Of a stretch of DNA of 64,000 bases, positions 43,789 to 56,878 are shown piece by piece. The notes under the pieces were generated by a model. That model ran no database searches. It saw nothing but the letters and a program-made list of their open reading frames with translations, and was not told where the DNA came from. Position 1 is the stretch's first letter; the number at the start of each line of letters is the position of its first letter. The stretch comes from Physcomitrium patens (taxonomy: Eukaryota; Streptophyta; Bryopsida; Funariales; Funariaceae), in NCBI RefSeq assembly GCF_000002425.4, contig NC_037271.1, positions 11,850,786 through 11,914,785 on the forward strand, written 5' to 3'. A program made the position numbers and the translations under genes.

Positions 43789-45013
43789 TTCAATGGAAAT
43801 ATTTCTAGATAATTTTTGTACATTTAGTACGAGAGCCTAACATTAAGAATATCTACGTCAATGTTTGAATTAATGTGCCAAATATGGAATTTCTTTAAAT
43901 TCAAAAAAGTACCAATTTGGTATACCTTTGGGTAAACTGTAGGATCATATAGTTTCGATGGCAAGCATTGCTACAGATCCAGATAAAATAAAGATTATAG
44001 TAGAATTAAAGCAACCAGACACTGTTACGAGTATTCGAGCATTTATTAGCGATGTCACTTATTATCAGTAATTTATCTATCTATTTGTATTTATATGCCT
44101 TTTTTTAATAAATCTCTTGAAAAAACCACCAATTGATGGGATCAGTCCATTTTGGACAAAGGAATATATAATTACATTCAAAACATTGAAATAGAAATTA
44201 GTTTTAGCACCAATCTTGGTGGCACCTTGTTGGACTTAACCATTTCAAGTTTATGTGAATGCATCTAATGACGCGATTGGTTCTGTGCTAAGCCAAAAAG
44301 ATGAGTAGGATTTTGATCACCCTATTTATTATGTAAGTCATCAATTGATAGCAGCCGAAAGAAATTATACAACAACTGAACAAGAAGCATTGGGGATGAT
44401 TTATTCCATACAAAAATTTGACATTATCTTCTTGGATATAAATTTGTTTTTTATGTCGACTGTGATGCTTTAAAATATATGATTAATAAATCTCAATTGA
44501 ATGGTCATATTGTACAATGGGTTCTACTCTTGCAGGCATTTGATTTTATTATTCAGGTAAGACAAAGAAAATCACATTTCAATGTAGACCATTTATCTCG
44601 GTTATCTAATGTATTGGGTAATGAACCCATTAACGATGCACTACCTGATGCAAAATTATTTGCGATAGATGTAATTACTCAGGAGTATAATGAAATAATT
44701 CAATACTTGACATTTCAAACCTTCCCACCTAATTTCAATGAAAAGCTTAACTGCCGCTTAATATTAAAATGTACACCTGATACGATGATTGGTGAAGTTT
44801 TATATCAACAAGGCAAAGATGGAGTTTTGCGACGCTGTATTTATCAGACTGAAGTGAATACTATATTGGAAGGCAGCTACTTGGACAGTTGTGGTGGACA
44901 TTTTGCGGGAGAGAGCATGGCTTGTAAAGCCTTACAAACTGATTATTGGTGGCCAATAATATTTGCAGATATCCACCAATTTGTCTATCATTGTGATCCA
45001 TGTCAGAGAATGG
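43789..45013 (+). pseudogene. Family B RT end, RNase H and integrase zinc domain, copy B4
   Basis: 43794-44240 reads MEIFLDNF (second catalytic Asp changed to Asn), 'YGISLNSKKYQFGIP' and 'INLLKKPPIDG', with stops. 44240-44470 is RNase H ('VYVNASNDAIGSVLSQ'), with a one-base frame change near 44420. 44479-45013 is open: 'HFNVDHLSRLSNVLGNEPIND', then integrase zinc domain 'YLDSCGGHFAGES', 'YHCDPCQRM'. Cut at 45013 by S3. Confidence 0.75.
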
Positions 45014-46349
45014 TGTCGTGTTGTGGTTTGGCTACTATATGAAAATAATGTAATTATATACTTAATATATACTTTATTAAGTAACATGGTGAGAGCCATG
45101 TTAGTAGATTTTAATTGGTTGTAGAATATAATTTGATTATTACCTTGAGAAGAGGTTGTTTAAAAAGATTACTATAGAATTTGTATAACTTTAATTTCCT
45201 TTTGATAGTGGCTTTTAAGATTGGTTTTGGTTGATAGTAACTTCTACATACTTAGAATCACCTTTGTTAGACATTGGTGACCTTTGAAAACTTCTTTTGG
45301 TTCTTTTATTTGGTGTTTAGAGCATAAATTATATAAATCTTATAAGAAAAAGGATTGAAAAAGGATTTTGGTAGCAAAGGGAGTAATTAGGATACCAATA
45401 TACATGAATGGAGATGAATAATAAAAATCTCCATTCCTATTGGTCAAAAATCATGACCAATGGGCTTTGAGGAGGCTGCCCGAGGCCATATTAGAGATGA
45501 GGGTTAGTTTCTTCGAAGCCATTTGAGTTTTGAAGGCTAAGGTCAGAAGGTTTAGGTTTTTGGCTATAGTTTTGGTTCAAGTTTTGTATGGTTTGGAGTA
45601 TATATGAAGGAGATATAAGTGCTCAAAGTTAAGGTATTGATTTGGGAGCTATTGTCACTCTTTTTGGCATAATGCACACGTACAGATAGCAATTAAGGAT
45701 TGGCAACTACGACTGGAGAAAGAACTTTTGCAGCTATACTTTTTACATACTGCTTATTAGATTCTAAGTTGAACTAAAGGAGTTCTTGGATTTTAAAGTC
45801 AGTGTATGCAATCTAAGGATAGTAAGTAATCCAATTTGCTAGTGGTTGTTTCTTGAGCTATATCTTGAGTAATTTGACAAGGTTTTGGTTCAAAATTTCA
45901 AAGAATGTGTAATTTCATGTTAATAAACTTTATACATAATTTTTATGATATTTGGAGTTTGGATTTTTGAGATATAAGAAAAATAGTTTTTCAGGTGCTT
46001 GTAAATTAGGGTTTAGAGTACCTGTTAGGATTTCTTAGATGCCAGAAGATTAGAAGTGAATTTATGATTGGCTTTTTTTTGTAATAAAAGTTAAGGATGG
46101 ATTTTACCTATCCTATATATTTAAGATAAACTGAATAGTTAGATCAATAGTTATGATTTTCTAAAGTTTAGGACAAGAAAACCCTTTGAAGAAAAAATAT
46201 GTTTTAAAGGGATTTTGTTATACTTGGAGTTTTATACAAAAATAAAGGAGTTTTGGAAGCTAAGACAAGAATCATATAAAGGTTTAAGCTACACTTTCTA
46301 CAGTTAGATACCCAGTATATTTCCAAATAGCAAATCACGCCATACGACA
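45014..46349 (+). mobile_element. S3 LTR-like element
   Basis: 1,336 bp, TGTCGTGTTGTGG... to ...GCCATACGACA, splitting the B4 integrase between its zinc domain and core. It shares a conserved block with S2 (45431-45480), including an inverted pair of CCAAT-type boxes. Its first 150 bp recur in reverse at 59843-60000. Flanks are ATGG and GACC, so no target duplication is visible. No coding potential. Confidence 0.65.
45439..45464. promoter_or_regulatory. Inverted CCAAT-type pair in S3
   Basis: ATTGGTC and GACCAAT arms separated by about 9 bases, followed by the conserved GGGCTTTGAGGAGGCTGCC. The same arrangement is in S2 copy b (49450-49475) and, mutated, in S2 copy a (about 27326-27356). It could be a promoter element or a hairpin in the LTR. 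Confidence 0.45.
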
Positions 46350-47506
46350 GACCTGATGAACCTACTAGAACTTCAGGAATGCCATTGGTACCAATTCTGG
46401 CTCAAGCACCTTTTGAAAAATGGAGAATTGATTTTGTAGGACCAATTACACCAGCCTCGAGAAATGGAAAAAAACTCTATATACTAGTAGTAATGGATTA
46501 CGTAACAAAATGTGTTGAAGCAGTAGCTACAAAAATTGATAGTACAAGTACAGTAGTAACTTTTTTGTATGAAAATATTATTACACGGTTCAGTTGTCCA
46601 CAAGAATTGGTTAGTGATCGAGGAACTCATTTTATAAATAATACAATTGAAGCACTTATGGCTAAATACGAGGTAAAACATCATAAGACTACACCATATC
46701 ATCTTAGAGTCAATGGACAAATAAAAAAGACTAATAGAATTTTATGTAGAATCTTCACTAAAACAGTTTCAGGAGTGGGAATAGATTGGGACACTAAGTT
46801 GTTTACAGCTTTATGGACATACCGTATTACGTATAAAGTTACTACCAATGCTACTTCTTTCCAATTGGTTTATGGCCAGGAAGCAATATTATTTATTGAA
46901 TTGGAAGTCCAAAATTTACAAATTGCTATAGATAATAGATTGAGAGATCAGAATTCATTACGGCACCATTTAGAAGAATTGGACAAATTAGATGAAACTA
47001 GAACCAATGCATTAATGATAATAGAAACTATCCAAAAATGAATGAAGACTTATTATGATAGTAAGCTTAGACCAAAGGCTTTTATGCCAAATGATTTGGT
47101 ACTTCTTTATGATAGTCGATTTAAAAATTTTCTAGAAAAGTTTCAAATTCAATAGCATGGGCCATATCGAGTTATTGAAGGATTTCCAAATGGTTCAGTA
47201 CAATTGGATGATTTTATGGGTACTAAATTGATGACACAAATCAATGATAATCGATTTAAACTTTATTATCCAGAAACTCGGGACGGGTTTTCTGTTACAA
47301 AAGGAAGAGATGACCCAATTGATTGGACCATAGTAGGAAGTAAGAGGGGGGCTCTTGACAAGCATCATATTTTCTTTTGTGGTTAAGGAGAAGATGGCGA
47401 ATATGGTATTTGAGATAGTTTGGATGGCAAACCATCAAACACTGAGGAAGATGATAAAGATGTAAAGAGGAGAAGGTCACCAATTCAAAAGGTGATAAGC
47501 CAACGC
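46350..47506 (+). pseudogene. Family B integrase core and C-terminus, copy B4
   Basis: 46379-47041 is open for 220 codons: 'APFEKWRIDFVGPITPA' (first Asp), 'ELVSDRGTHFINNTIE' (second Asp), and Lys in 'GQIKKTN' where Glu is expected 35 residues on, as in B3. After a TGA at 47039 the C-terminal part continues ('MPNDLVLLYDS', 'VQLDDFMGT') to about 47330. 47341-47506 is the start of the pol-ORF3 spacer and holds nothing clear. A2 is inserted at 47507, with ACGC at 47503-47506. Confidence 0.75.
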
Positions 47507-48841
47507 TATCATATTACATGATATCTTGCTTGAGAATGTGCCGGGCGTCTAGCTGTAGGAGGTAGTATGGTGTTTCGCTAGTATTCAAGCACTCTATCAG
47601 GTTCTTGACTACCCAAATACAATCTATATTGGATTGCAATATGAAAGCTTAATTCCAATATAAAATGCCTAGAGATCCTATATAACTTCAATCTCTTTTG
47701 TTATTTTTTTTTATTTTATCTTTATCGTTAATTACCTTAATCCTAGACCGTGAACTTCAGTAAGTTGTAATCCTCAATCTGCCCTTTCGACTTGTTGTGA
47801 AACATCTATCACTAGTATCTGCAAGCCCTTTCGAATGCTCAAGAAGTTCCAATTCAACTCCACTTACAAATTGTGAGGCTATGCTGCAATCTGCACCGAT
47901 GTCCCTTGGCCGCTCGCCAATATTCCTCTTATCCCTGTCGGTAGGTTCCCAGTTATCATAGAAACTCTAAACAAATCCCAATTTATCAACTCCCAAAACC
48001 TCTTTAAACTGTTGGCAGATATCCTATATCCGTATAATCAGATTTAGACAACCACGCATGCATTCAGCATACTCAACCTTCTAGACAACTCTAAATTTCA
48101 ACCACAGAAGTATCTCCCATTCCAACAACAATCAAGAGTACCAGCCTTTTCCCTCTTTCGGAAAAAATCCAATTCACCAATATAACACTGACTTTCAGCA
48201 ATGATTGTCTCAGTCTTCCCAAAACCCTATGAAGAAAAAAAACCCCAATTCTCTGTCTTTTTTTTCGAAGCATGAAGCTAACTCTCCTCCCTTAAAACCC
48301 TGATTCTCCTCCCTTCATTTCTTAACCTATCCTCCCCTTTAACCTTGAGAAGATTCTATTCTTCTGCCTTGGACTCCCCGAATTTGAATAGCCGACCTCC
48401 CCATTTTTACCTTTAAGAGATCTTTTTACAGAAAGGACGTTCCTGAAATGGCACAAAGAACGGAATAGCCTGAAACGGAATCAAAGCCCCGTAATTGAAC
48501 CGCATTGGGTTGCCCGACCAAGTCAGGTCTCATATTGGATAAGAGGCCCGTAATAGGACCTGGATTAGAGGTCTTCTGAAGTTGGATCCAATTGGCTCTT
48601 CGAACCAGGCTCACCCATCGTTGAATTGGTCCTTTCCCTTTCTGCTGACTCTTGTTATTGGAATCGAACGGAGCATTTCATTATTGGTGAATATGCCCCG
48701 GTTGACTATAACGGGGTGACTGAACCTGGCCTCTCAGTATTTACACTAGAATTGGCCACCGCTTCTAACATCCAAGGTGACTAAATATTAATAATCCTCT
48801 TCATTTATATTTTCATCATATAGACGTGTTACAACACGACA
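47507..48841 (-). repeat. 3' LTR of family A copy A2 (divergent)
   Basis: 1,335 bp, starting (minus strand) TGTCGTGTTGTAACACG at 48841 and ending at 47507 in a decayed terminus (plus strand TATCATATTACATG). It is clearly related to other family A LTRs at both ends but diverged in the middle. The polypurine tract (48842-48857) follows on its coding side. Confidence 0.72.
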
Positions 48842-48903
48842 TCCACCCCCTCTCAACCTGTGTATCCTCCGGTATGCACTAATTAACCTAATTGCCGTTT
48901 GAT

Positions 48904-51442
48904 TCATAATATGTTCTCCAAATCTTCGTCTAGTCCATCTCCACCGTCTTTGCTATCCAAATCAATTTCATCTTCCCACTGCAGAATATCTATGTCTTCA
49001 TTTAGGTCTTCTATATTTATTTCTGCATATCTTTGTTTAAACAATTTCAATCTCTTCCCTGCAATTGGTATTTTTAATCTTGTGCCATCTAACTCCCGCA
49101 ATGAATAAGTCGCATTATCATGAACAGTTGTTGCCACAAACGGTGTCGTATTATAAATGCTTACAGTATGTAAAAATTAGTTAAAACATATTATATGTTA
49201 ATAAATCTAAATGTGTGTTAAAGTGATTAATAGATTAAATTAAAAAGAATTTTTTTAAAAAAAACTTTATTTTATTTTCCTTACTTAGTTTGATTATAAT
49301 ATATAAAAGTTATAGAACCTTAATGTTAAGTATGAAGCCTTGAGAGGAGATAGGGGCCTAAAGATGAAGATTTAAACTAATAGGAGGTTAATTGGGAGGG
49401 ATGAAACCAAGGCATGGTTGGATGAAGGTAGAAATAAGGATCTTCATCCCCATTGGTCGAAATCCATGCCCAATGGGCTTTTAGGAGGCTGCCCGCGACC
49501 TTGATAAGAGTTTCGGCGACTTCAAAGAGGCCATTAGGAAATCGGAGGCAAGGATTGTAAAGTTTAGGGTTTTGGCTACAATTTTTGTGCAAATTTTATA
49601 GGGTTTGGAGTTAGGGTGAATAAGTTATAGCCGTTTGAAGTTAAGGTGTCAATTTGAGACCTACTGTTACTCTTTTGAGTTTAAGAGGAGTCTTACGGAA
49701 GCTTTTGGAGATCGGAAGGTGCGGCTGAAAGGGCAACTTTAAGACATACATCTTTTACGAAGAAAATTTTGCATTTGGAGTTTATGTAAAGGAGGTATAG
49801 GGAGTTAAAGACAGCGCATTCAAATCAAAGGCAGTAAGTAAGCGGTTTTGTTCAAAGTAGTGTTAGGAGCCATAACTTGAGTTTTCGAACGAAATTTTGG
49901 TTCAAACTTTGAAAGAATGTAAAAATTTGTGTTAAAAAGCTATCTATATAAGTTTCGTGGCATTTGGACTTATGGATTGTGAGATATGAAGAAAATTACG
50001 CGTGGGTATATAAAGATTAGGGTTTGAAGCGGCTGTTAGGGTTTTGAAGATATCTCAAGATCCGCAAAGAATTTGCGGATAAAATTTGTTGTACAAATTA
50101 ATAACAACATATCAGTACTTCATGTAAATTTTGATCTTGTTTGGACGGTTGGATCAAGAGTTATGAGGTGTTGAGGTTCGGGAGAATTTCCACACAAGGA
50201 TATACAAGGTTTTAGAGTACTTCTACCATATTTTGGGTGTTGTTGGTTATTTAAGACTTAAGTATTTGGTGTAATTGTCAAAAGGAGAACTTATATATAT
50301 AAAATTAGGATTTCCTTATTTTAAGCTTGATTGAGCAATTAGTGATAGCCAGAAGCCCAGCGCTTTCTTGAGGCAAAACCTCTTTTTCCCAACAACGGTC
50401 CAAACCAATGTTTTGAAAACTTCCGTAAAGTGCTATATTGGTTGTCCAGACTACTATTATAAACAAGTACCCAATCACCTTCTTCAATTACTTTAGGTCT
50501 CAATCGATGTTGCTTATCAAATCACGCCTTGTTTTGTATCCTTGCTCTTTTTAACCTTTCTAATGCTATCTGCATATCTTCCGATCTTTGCTCCAATTGT
50601 CGAATCCTAATAGCCAGAAGTTCTTCTCTTGTCAATCCATCTTTCCATGGTAGCATACTCCAAGTAAGTACCCTTTCTTCAATCGGCATAATTGGTTTTC
50701 AATCTGTCATAAGTTCTACTCGCAAATATCCTATCACTGAATTATATGTTGTTTGATCAGCCCATAATGCAAATGACAAAAGTCGTGGCCACTCTCTAAC
50801 TTTCCCATTACAAGCTTTAACTAATGCTTTCACAATCGCTGGGTGACCACATTTGCTTTTTGCATTCCCTTTTGGATTATAAGCAGTAGTCAGTGATAGT
50901 TTAACTCTACATCTTTTAAAGAATTTACGAGCTTCTTGTGCATTTAATTCTCCATGATCTGCAGTGATTTTTCCTATGCATCCGTAGCGGGAAATGACAT
51001 CTTCAAGCAAAAACCTACAAATCTCCTCTGTAGATTTTGTCCTCAATGCTCTTCCTTCTACTTGATTTGATAAATCTTCACGAGCTAAGATCAAATATCT
51101 CATCTGCCATAATTCAACTGGCATAATAACCAAATCAACAACCCATTTAAAATGAATAGCCAGAAGATACGTAGGATGAAGACCATCTCGATGTCCGATA
51201 TTAGAATACGATTGACAGATTTCACATGACTCTACAAATGAGAGCACATCTCGATACATATTTTTCCACCAATATCGTTCTTTGAGTTTAGCAAAAGTAG
51301 TCCAGATTCTTCTATGCCGTGCCCATAAACTATCATGAAACTCCTTTAATAATTTTAGTTTTTCTTCCTTATTGCCTATCACTCGTTGTGGCATCCCAAT
51401 TCCTTTCTTCGGTCTCTTCCATAAGAATCCATCTCGAAACAA
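48904..51442 (-). pseudogene. Integrase of A2, split by S2 copy b
   Basis: Two parts, 51442-50395 and 49143-48904, with S2 (49144-50394) between. The first is open for 247 codons and nearly identical to A1 over the zinc domain and first half of the core ('HDSLWARHRRIW', 'CEICQ', 'ITADHGEL'). The catalytic Glu has become Lys ('NAKSKCGHP'; Glu in A1). The second part ends in the acidic tail, which is shorter than in A1. Codon and base identity with A1 is high between about 50930 and 51630 and falls outside it. Confidence 0.8.
49144..50394 (+). mobile_element. S2 solo-LTR-like element, copy b
   Basis: 1,251 bp, TGTCGTATTATAAATG...TTCCCAACA, flanked by ACGG on both sides (49140-49143, 50395-50398) and splitting the A2 integrase. 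Matches 27001-28271 end to end. Only one LTR-like unit is present; no ORFs of note. Confidence 0.8.
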
Positions 51443-52500
51443 AAATCCATATGCTTTTTTTTCTTATTTGTTTGAATTTTACTATAGACCAATTCCCCTG
51501 CTTAGTCAAGGTATTCAAGTAATGACCAATATCCAATAATTCTCCTTCATAAGATTCTTCAAGAAATACCTTGTCTTCTTTGTTGAAATTTGATATTGAA
51601 TAGAATTTCAATCCGACGTCATCAATGTCTTCAACCATTTCGTCTTCCTTCTCGTATCTTACTTGAGATAGCATGTCTGGTCCTAAATTGTCCTTCCTAG
51701 TAACATGCTTAAATTCTGGATTAAGTGACTTAATATAAGCAATCCATCTCAACATTGCAATATCTGGCGTTGAACAGTTAGTAATCATTCCAAGCAATGG
51801 CAAGCAATCTGTTTCAATTACTACTACTGCCCTAATCAAATAGTCCTTTTCAGCTTTTATAGCCGAAACAACTCCCCAAAGTTCTCTTTTGACTTGCGAA
51901 TATGCACGCTGACGAATACTTAAAACTTTAGCTCCAAATCGAACTGCAAATCTATTCCCACTTGAATCATCTTGACCCACAGCCCATCCAATGGCAATTA
52001 GACTAGTGTCTACAGTAAGAATCACTGGTCTATTGCACTTATAATCAACCTTCCTTAATATTGGAGGTGACATCAATATTTTCTTCAATCTCTGTATTGC
52101 CTGAATATGCCGTTCTTTCCATTTAAATCAGTAGCCCTTGCATAACAGTTCATATAATGGATCCGCTATGTGAGCATAATGAGGGATCTAGATTCGATAA
52201 AATACACATGCACCTAAAAACCTGCGAACCTCTGTTAAAGAATCACAATCCTCTTTCATCCTTCCAATTGCATCAACTTTAGTCGGATCTGGTTTTCTTC
52301 CATAAGATCCACATAAATGTCCAACAATCACAACTTCTTGTATTCCAAATATGGACTTCATACCCGATAATATAAGATGAACTTCTCCAAGCCGAGTTAA
52401 AATCTTTTTACAATCTTGTATATGATCAACAACATATTTACGACACCCCCTCTTATCTAAAGTTTCATCCTTGTCTCCTTCTCTGCACCCTTTTATAAGA
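51369..52500 (-). pseudogene. RNase H and RT C-terminal part of A2
   Basis: 52088-51369 is open for 239 codons, with the same RNase H motifs as A1 ('LTVDTSLIAIGWAVGQ', 'ETDCLPLLGMITN'). It has the same eight-A frameshift before integrase and the same TGA in 'GY*FKW' near 52133. 52500-52100 is the RT thumb region. Confidence 0.78.
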
Positions 52501-52979
52501 ATATTATCTCAAAAAGATATAGTCTTCTCCGGAATAAAATCTCTCAATACCTTATTCATCTCATTCATCATATGCGCAATTGAGTTGGTCGCGCCTTGAG
52601 GAAGAGTGCATATTCTAACCAATCCAAGTGGTGTCCTCATCGTTTTCATATCTCTACTTCCTTCGACAAGTTAAAATTGATCATAACTTGAATATAAGTC
52701 ACCCATTGAATAGATCGCCTTTCTTGCAAACGCCTCAGCAAATTCATCCACAATAGGTCCAATTCTTGTATTCCTGACAGTTACTGCATTCACCGGTTGC
52801 ATATCTTCAATAAACCGTAGTGACTCATTCTTCTTAGGTACCGTAAACCATCGATTAGAATACGGCGCAAATGAGGGTTTCAATATTTTCATCTTCATCT
52901 TTGCTTTTATTAGTTCCATTAATTTAGATAAATGTGTCCTCGGTATTGGAAGCAGTCCTAGATTTCAAGGTACATGCGG
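52501..52979 (-). pseudogene. Reverse transcriptase of A2, truncated
   Basis: Holds 'KPSFAPYSNRWFTVPKKNESL', 'FIEDMQPVNAVTV' and 'IYSMGDLYSSYDQF', then a stop in A2 only, then the FxDD box as stop-Asp-Asn, as in A1. It is cut at 52979 by A3; the flanking four bases are GCGG. The N-terminal part of RT, protease and gag of A2 are not found further right, so a deletion must have removed them or they lie elsewhere. Confidence 0.75.
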
Positions 52980-54088
52980 TGTCGTATTACGTGCTTTCCT
53001 ACTCGAGAATGCACTGGGCGTCTGGCTGTAGAAGGTAGTATGGAGATTTGCTAATATTCAAGCAGTCTATTGGTTTTTGACTATTGGAATATAAATGATT
53101 GTAAGATTATACCTTAAATCTATACGGATGTCCTTCGACTGCTCGCCAAAATCTTTTTTGTCCCAGTCGGTAGGTTTCTAGACATTACAGAGAACCCCGA
53201 ACAATCCAATCTGCTAATCTCCAATAACGCTTTATACTCACGATCTTGTATCCACTGACTGACTGGTTAGATTAATCCAAAAATTTTCATTCACTCCGCA
53301 TACTCAATCCGATAGACACCTTTTTAATTCTTCAATCATAGACGTAATTTTAATTTTACGAAACAGTCAAGAGTAATCACACCCACTTCATTAAAATCCC
53401 GATTCATCAGTACAATACATCGACCTCTCAGCATTGATCGCTAGAAGTCCTTTTTCTGACCCCTACCCAAAAACCTTGTATCCTCCCTTCTTCTTAACCT
53501 CCCTAATTTCCGAATCTCTGAATCCTCTCCTCCACCCTAACCATTTCCGAATGTTTTTTTTCTTTCCTCTCAAATCCTAGCCTCTGAATTTCTTTAATCT
53601 TTCGTCTTGAATCCGGAATTGGCTCTGCCGTCAGAGCTTTCTCCTCTATTTTTTATCTTTTAAAAGGTTCTTTTTCCAGAAACAACGTTCCCTAAAATAG
53701 CACAGAGAACAGGACAGCCTGAAACGGAATTGAAACCCCCGTAATCAAGACCACATTGAGTCGCCTGACCAAATCAAGTCTCATATTAGCTAAGAGGCCC
53801 GTAGTAAGACCTGGATGTTCCTGTAATTGGGTCAAATTGGTCCTTCGCATCAGGCTCGCTTAGTCATCGATTTAGTCCTTTTAATTCTGTTGACTCCCAC
53901 TATTGGACTCGAACGGAGCATTTCGTTACTGGTAAGTGTGCCTTGACCGACTGTGATGGAGTATCTGAACTGGCCCCTGAATATTGGCATTGGAATCGGT
54001 CGTTGCTCCCAATATTCGAGGTAACTGAATATTAATAAAAGTCCCCTTTCTTTATATTTTCATGGTATACTCGTCTTACAACACGACA
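52980..54088 (-). repeat. 3' LTR of family A copy A3
   Basis: 1,109 bp, from TGTCGTGTTGTAAGACG at 54088 (minus) to GTAATACGACA at 52980. Polypurine tract 54089-54105 lies on its internal side. Confidence 0.78.
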
Positions 54089-54231
54089 TCCACCCCCTCT
54101 GAATCTGTGCATCCTCCGATATGTACCAATTTATCCAATTGCTGTTTGATTTATAATATATTCTCTACATCTTTGTCCAGTTCATCTTCGTCACCTTCAT
54201 TATCCAAATCACTTTCATCTTCTTGCTACGT
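54089..54231 (-). pseudogene. Internal 3' end of A3 up to the A4 insertion
   Basis: Minus strand: the acidic integrase tail ('ESDLDNEGDEDELDKDVENIL'-like), then a junction to 'CKLGT' sequence that continues at 59271 after A4. This joins the far end of integrase directly to the start of RT, so RT, RNase H and most of integrase are missing. The same junction is seen in A4 near 57946-57962. ACGT at 54228-54231 is one flank of A4. Confidence 0.7.
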
Positions 54232-55434
54232 TGTCGTGTTGTAACACGAGTATGCCGTGAAAATATAAAGAAAGGGGACTTTTATTAATATTCAGTTACC
54301 TCGAATATTGGGAGCAACGACCAATTCTAGTGCAAATACTGAGAGGCCAGGTTCAGTCACCCCATTACAGTCAGCCGGGGCATACTGAAATGCTCCATTC
54401 GATTCCAATAACGGAAGTCAGCAGGAAGGGAAAGGACCAATTCAACGATGGATGAGCCTCGTTCGAAGAGCCAATTAGATCCAATTTCAAGACATCCAAT
54501 CTAGATCGTCTTACCCAATATGAGACTTGACTTGGTCAAGAAACCCAATGCGGTCCAATTGCGGGAATATCCAGGTCTTACTATAGGCCTCTTATCTAAT
54601 ATGAGACCTGAATTAGTCGGGCGACTCAATGTTGTCCCGATTACGGGGCTCCGATTCCGTTTCAAGGTGTTCCGTCCTTTGTGCCATTCGAGGAACGTCC
54701 TTTCGGTAAAAGGATCTCTTAAATGTAAAAACAAACGAGAAAGCTCTGACGGCGGAGCCAATTCCGGATCCAAGACGAAAGATTGAAGAAATTCAGAGGC
54801 TAGGGTTTGAAGGAGGAGAGAATTAGGGTTAAAGAGGAGGATAGGTTAAGAAATGGAGGAGGAGAGAATAAGATTTTGGGAGAGAAGGATCAAAGAGCTA
54901 GCTTCATACTTCGGGAAGGAGAAAAAAGACAGAGAATTGGATTTTTTTTCTTCATAGGGTTTTGGGAAGACTGAGACAATCGTTGCTGAAGTCAGTGTTT
55001 TAATGGTGAATCAAGATTTTTAATGAAGTGGGTTTGATTACTCTTGACTGTTTTGTGAAATTGAAGTTACGTCTGTGATTGAAGAATTAAAAAGGTGTCC
55101 ATAGGATTGAGTATGCGGAGTGAATGAAATTTATTGGGTTAATCTAACAAGACAGTCAGTGGATACAAGATCGTGACTATAAAGTCGTATCAAAGATTAG
55201 TAGTTTGGATTGTTCAGGGTTCTCTATAACGTCTAAAGACCTACCGACTGGGGCAAAAAGGACTTCAGTGAGCAATCAAAGGGCATCCGTATCGATTTAC
55301 AATGTATTCTTACAGTTGTTTATATTCCAACAGTCAAAAACAGATAGATTGCTTGAATATTAGCGAATCTCCATACTACCTTCTACAGCCAGACGTCCAG
55401 CACGTTCTCGAGCAAGAAAGTACGTAATATGACA
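54232..55434 (+). repeat. 5' LTR of A4
   Basis: 1,203 bp, TGTCGTGTTGTAACACGAG...GTACGTAATATGACA. Matches 58099-59270 and the A1 LTRs in reverse orientation. The first 16 bases contain a GTGTT/AACAC stem. Confidence 0.85.
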
Positions 55435-55440
55435 AAAAAG

Positions 55441-55458
55441 TGGTGAACTCGACTTGAA
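55441..55458 (+). promoter_or_regulatory. Primer binding site of A4
   Basis: TGGTGAACTCGACTTGAA, six bases after the LTR. A decayed version of the tRNA-Trp-like site of A1 (17214-17232). Confidence 0.6.
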
Positions 55459-55507
55459 AGCTTGAGGTGGAAGGTATTGGATTTCGTTTGGTTTTATTTT
55501 TACTTTT

Positions 55508-56878
55508 ATGGAAAATGAAAATAAAAATTTTGAAGGATCTTTGGGAGGAGTTTCTGGTGGGGGTTCTTCTAAAGGACAAGGTATGCACATGGATCCGTCT
55601 ATTGCTAGTATGTTTCAAGCCTTCTCATTATCAATGCAGCAATAGCAAAGCAATGATCGAAAGGAAGCTTTGGAAACCAAAGCATTGCAAGCAATGGTCA
55701 ATAAAATTGATCAATTTGATGGAACGAATATTTCAAGGTATTTAAGATGTTATGTTCGTGAAATGGAATTAAATCGGGTTTTTGAGAAGAAAATGGTTGA
55801 ATTATTTTGACTTGCCACGATACCGGAGATAAGACACCATATTACATTGATTACGGATCGTTATGGGAATTCATGGGAGGTTTTTTCACATGCATTGAAA
55901 GACGAATATTTCTTAGAAGATGCTGATCGCGTTACTAAGAAGCTATTTCTCGAATGGATTGAACGGCCAAATAAGAATTTGCAAGCAATAGAGCTACTAA
56001 GGGAATTTGAGAGGCAGGACTCTCAATTATCGAAGGTAGAAAAATTGACATTTGAGCCGAACAAAGTTGATCTATTTCTTCAAGCTGCTGATGGAGAATT
56101 GCAAGGGAAATTAGAACTCCTTCTTGAAAATAAAGAAGAAGATGAAGGATTGACAACAAAGTAGAAGAACATTGAAGATGCGGTGGGGTTGCTTACAAAA
56201 AGAGAAAAGAGGAAGGATAGGAGTAATATTCCAAAAACAGTACAAGCACCCAAAGCTCCAGTATGTACAACACCACCAACAATGCCTACAGTTCAACCTT
56301 CGACATCCTTATCAAAGAAAGTAGATATGACAATGGAAGAAATTATATGAAGAATGCAAGATCTTCAAATCAAATTAGCAAGACTTGAAGAGAATACTTC
56401 TACAAACAATTTGAAGAATGTTTGAAAACAAGGATATGTACAAAGATGCATTTGGTGTGATGACACTTCACACACTAGGAAAGATTGCAATGAATTTAAT
56501 AATATGATACGGCAAGGAATTATTTGCTAGAAAGATGGAAAGATAGCATTAAAAGATAGGGAGGATCTTCTTGAAACCAATTTTGGTAAGGGAAGAATGA
56601 GAGCATTAGTTCAAGATTACTTAAAAGTGCATGAAACAATAGCACGAGAAAGTGCAAGTTATGGTGCTAGAGTAGATGATGACCTTGGTGAAAGTACGGA
56701 AACTAGTGAGTTTTGGACTTCTGTCATTTCTACAATGCAAGAAGGGAAATTACCTCGAGAAGCGTTATTGAAGACTGCAGCTACAATACAAGGTGCAATA
56801 CTAGAGAAGGAAATTCTTCTAAGAGATAAACTCGAGGAGACAAGGCTCGGGAGGCAGCTTCACATGAATTGCCTGTAA
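55508..56878 (+). pseudogene. Gag of A4
   Basis: One frame from ATG 55508 ('MENENKNFEG') to TAA 56876-56878, with about six in-frame stops. Open pieces are 55847-56164 and 56597-56878. The zinc knuckle CIWCDDTSHTRKDC lies at about 56449-56490. Stops in 'VELF*LATIPEI' and 'IIC*KDGK' are identical to those in A1. The last 10 bases overlap the protease ORF in the -1 frame. Confidence 0.78.
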
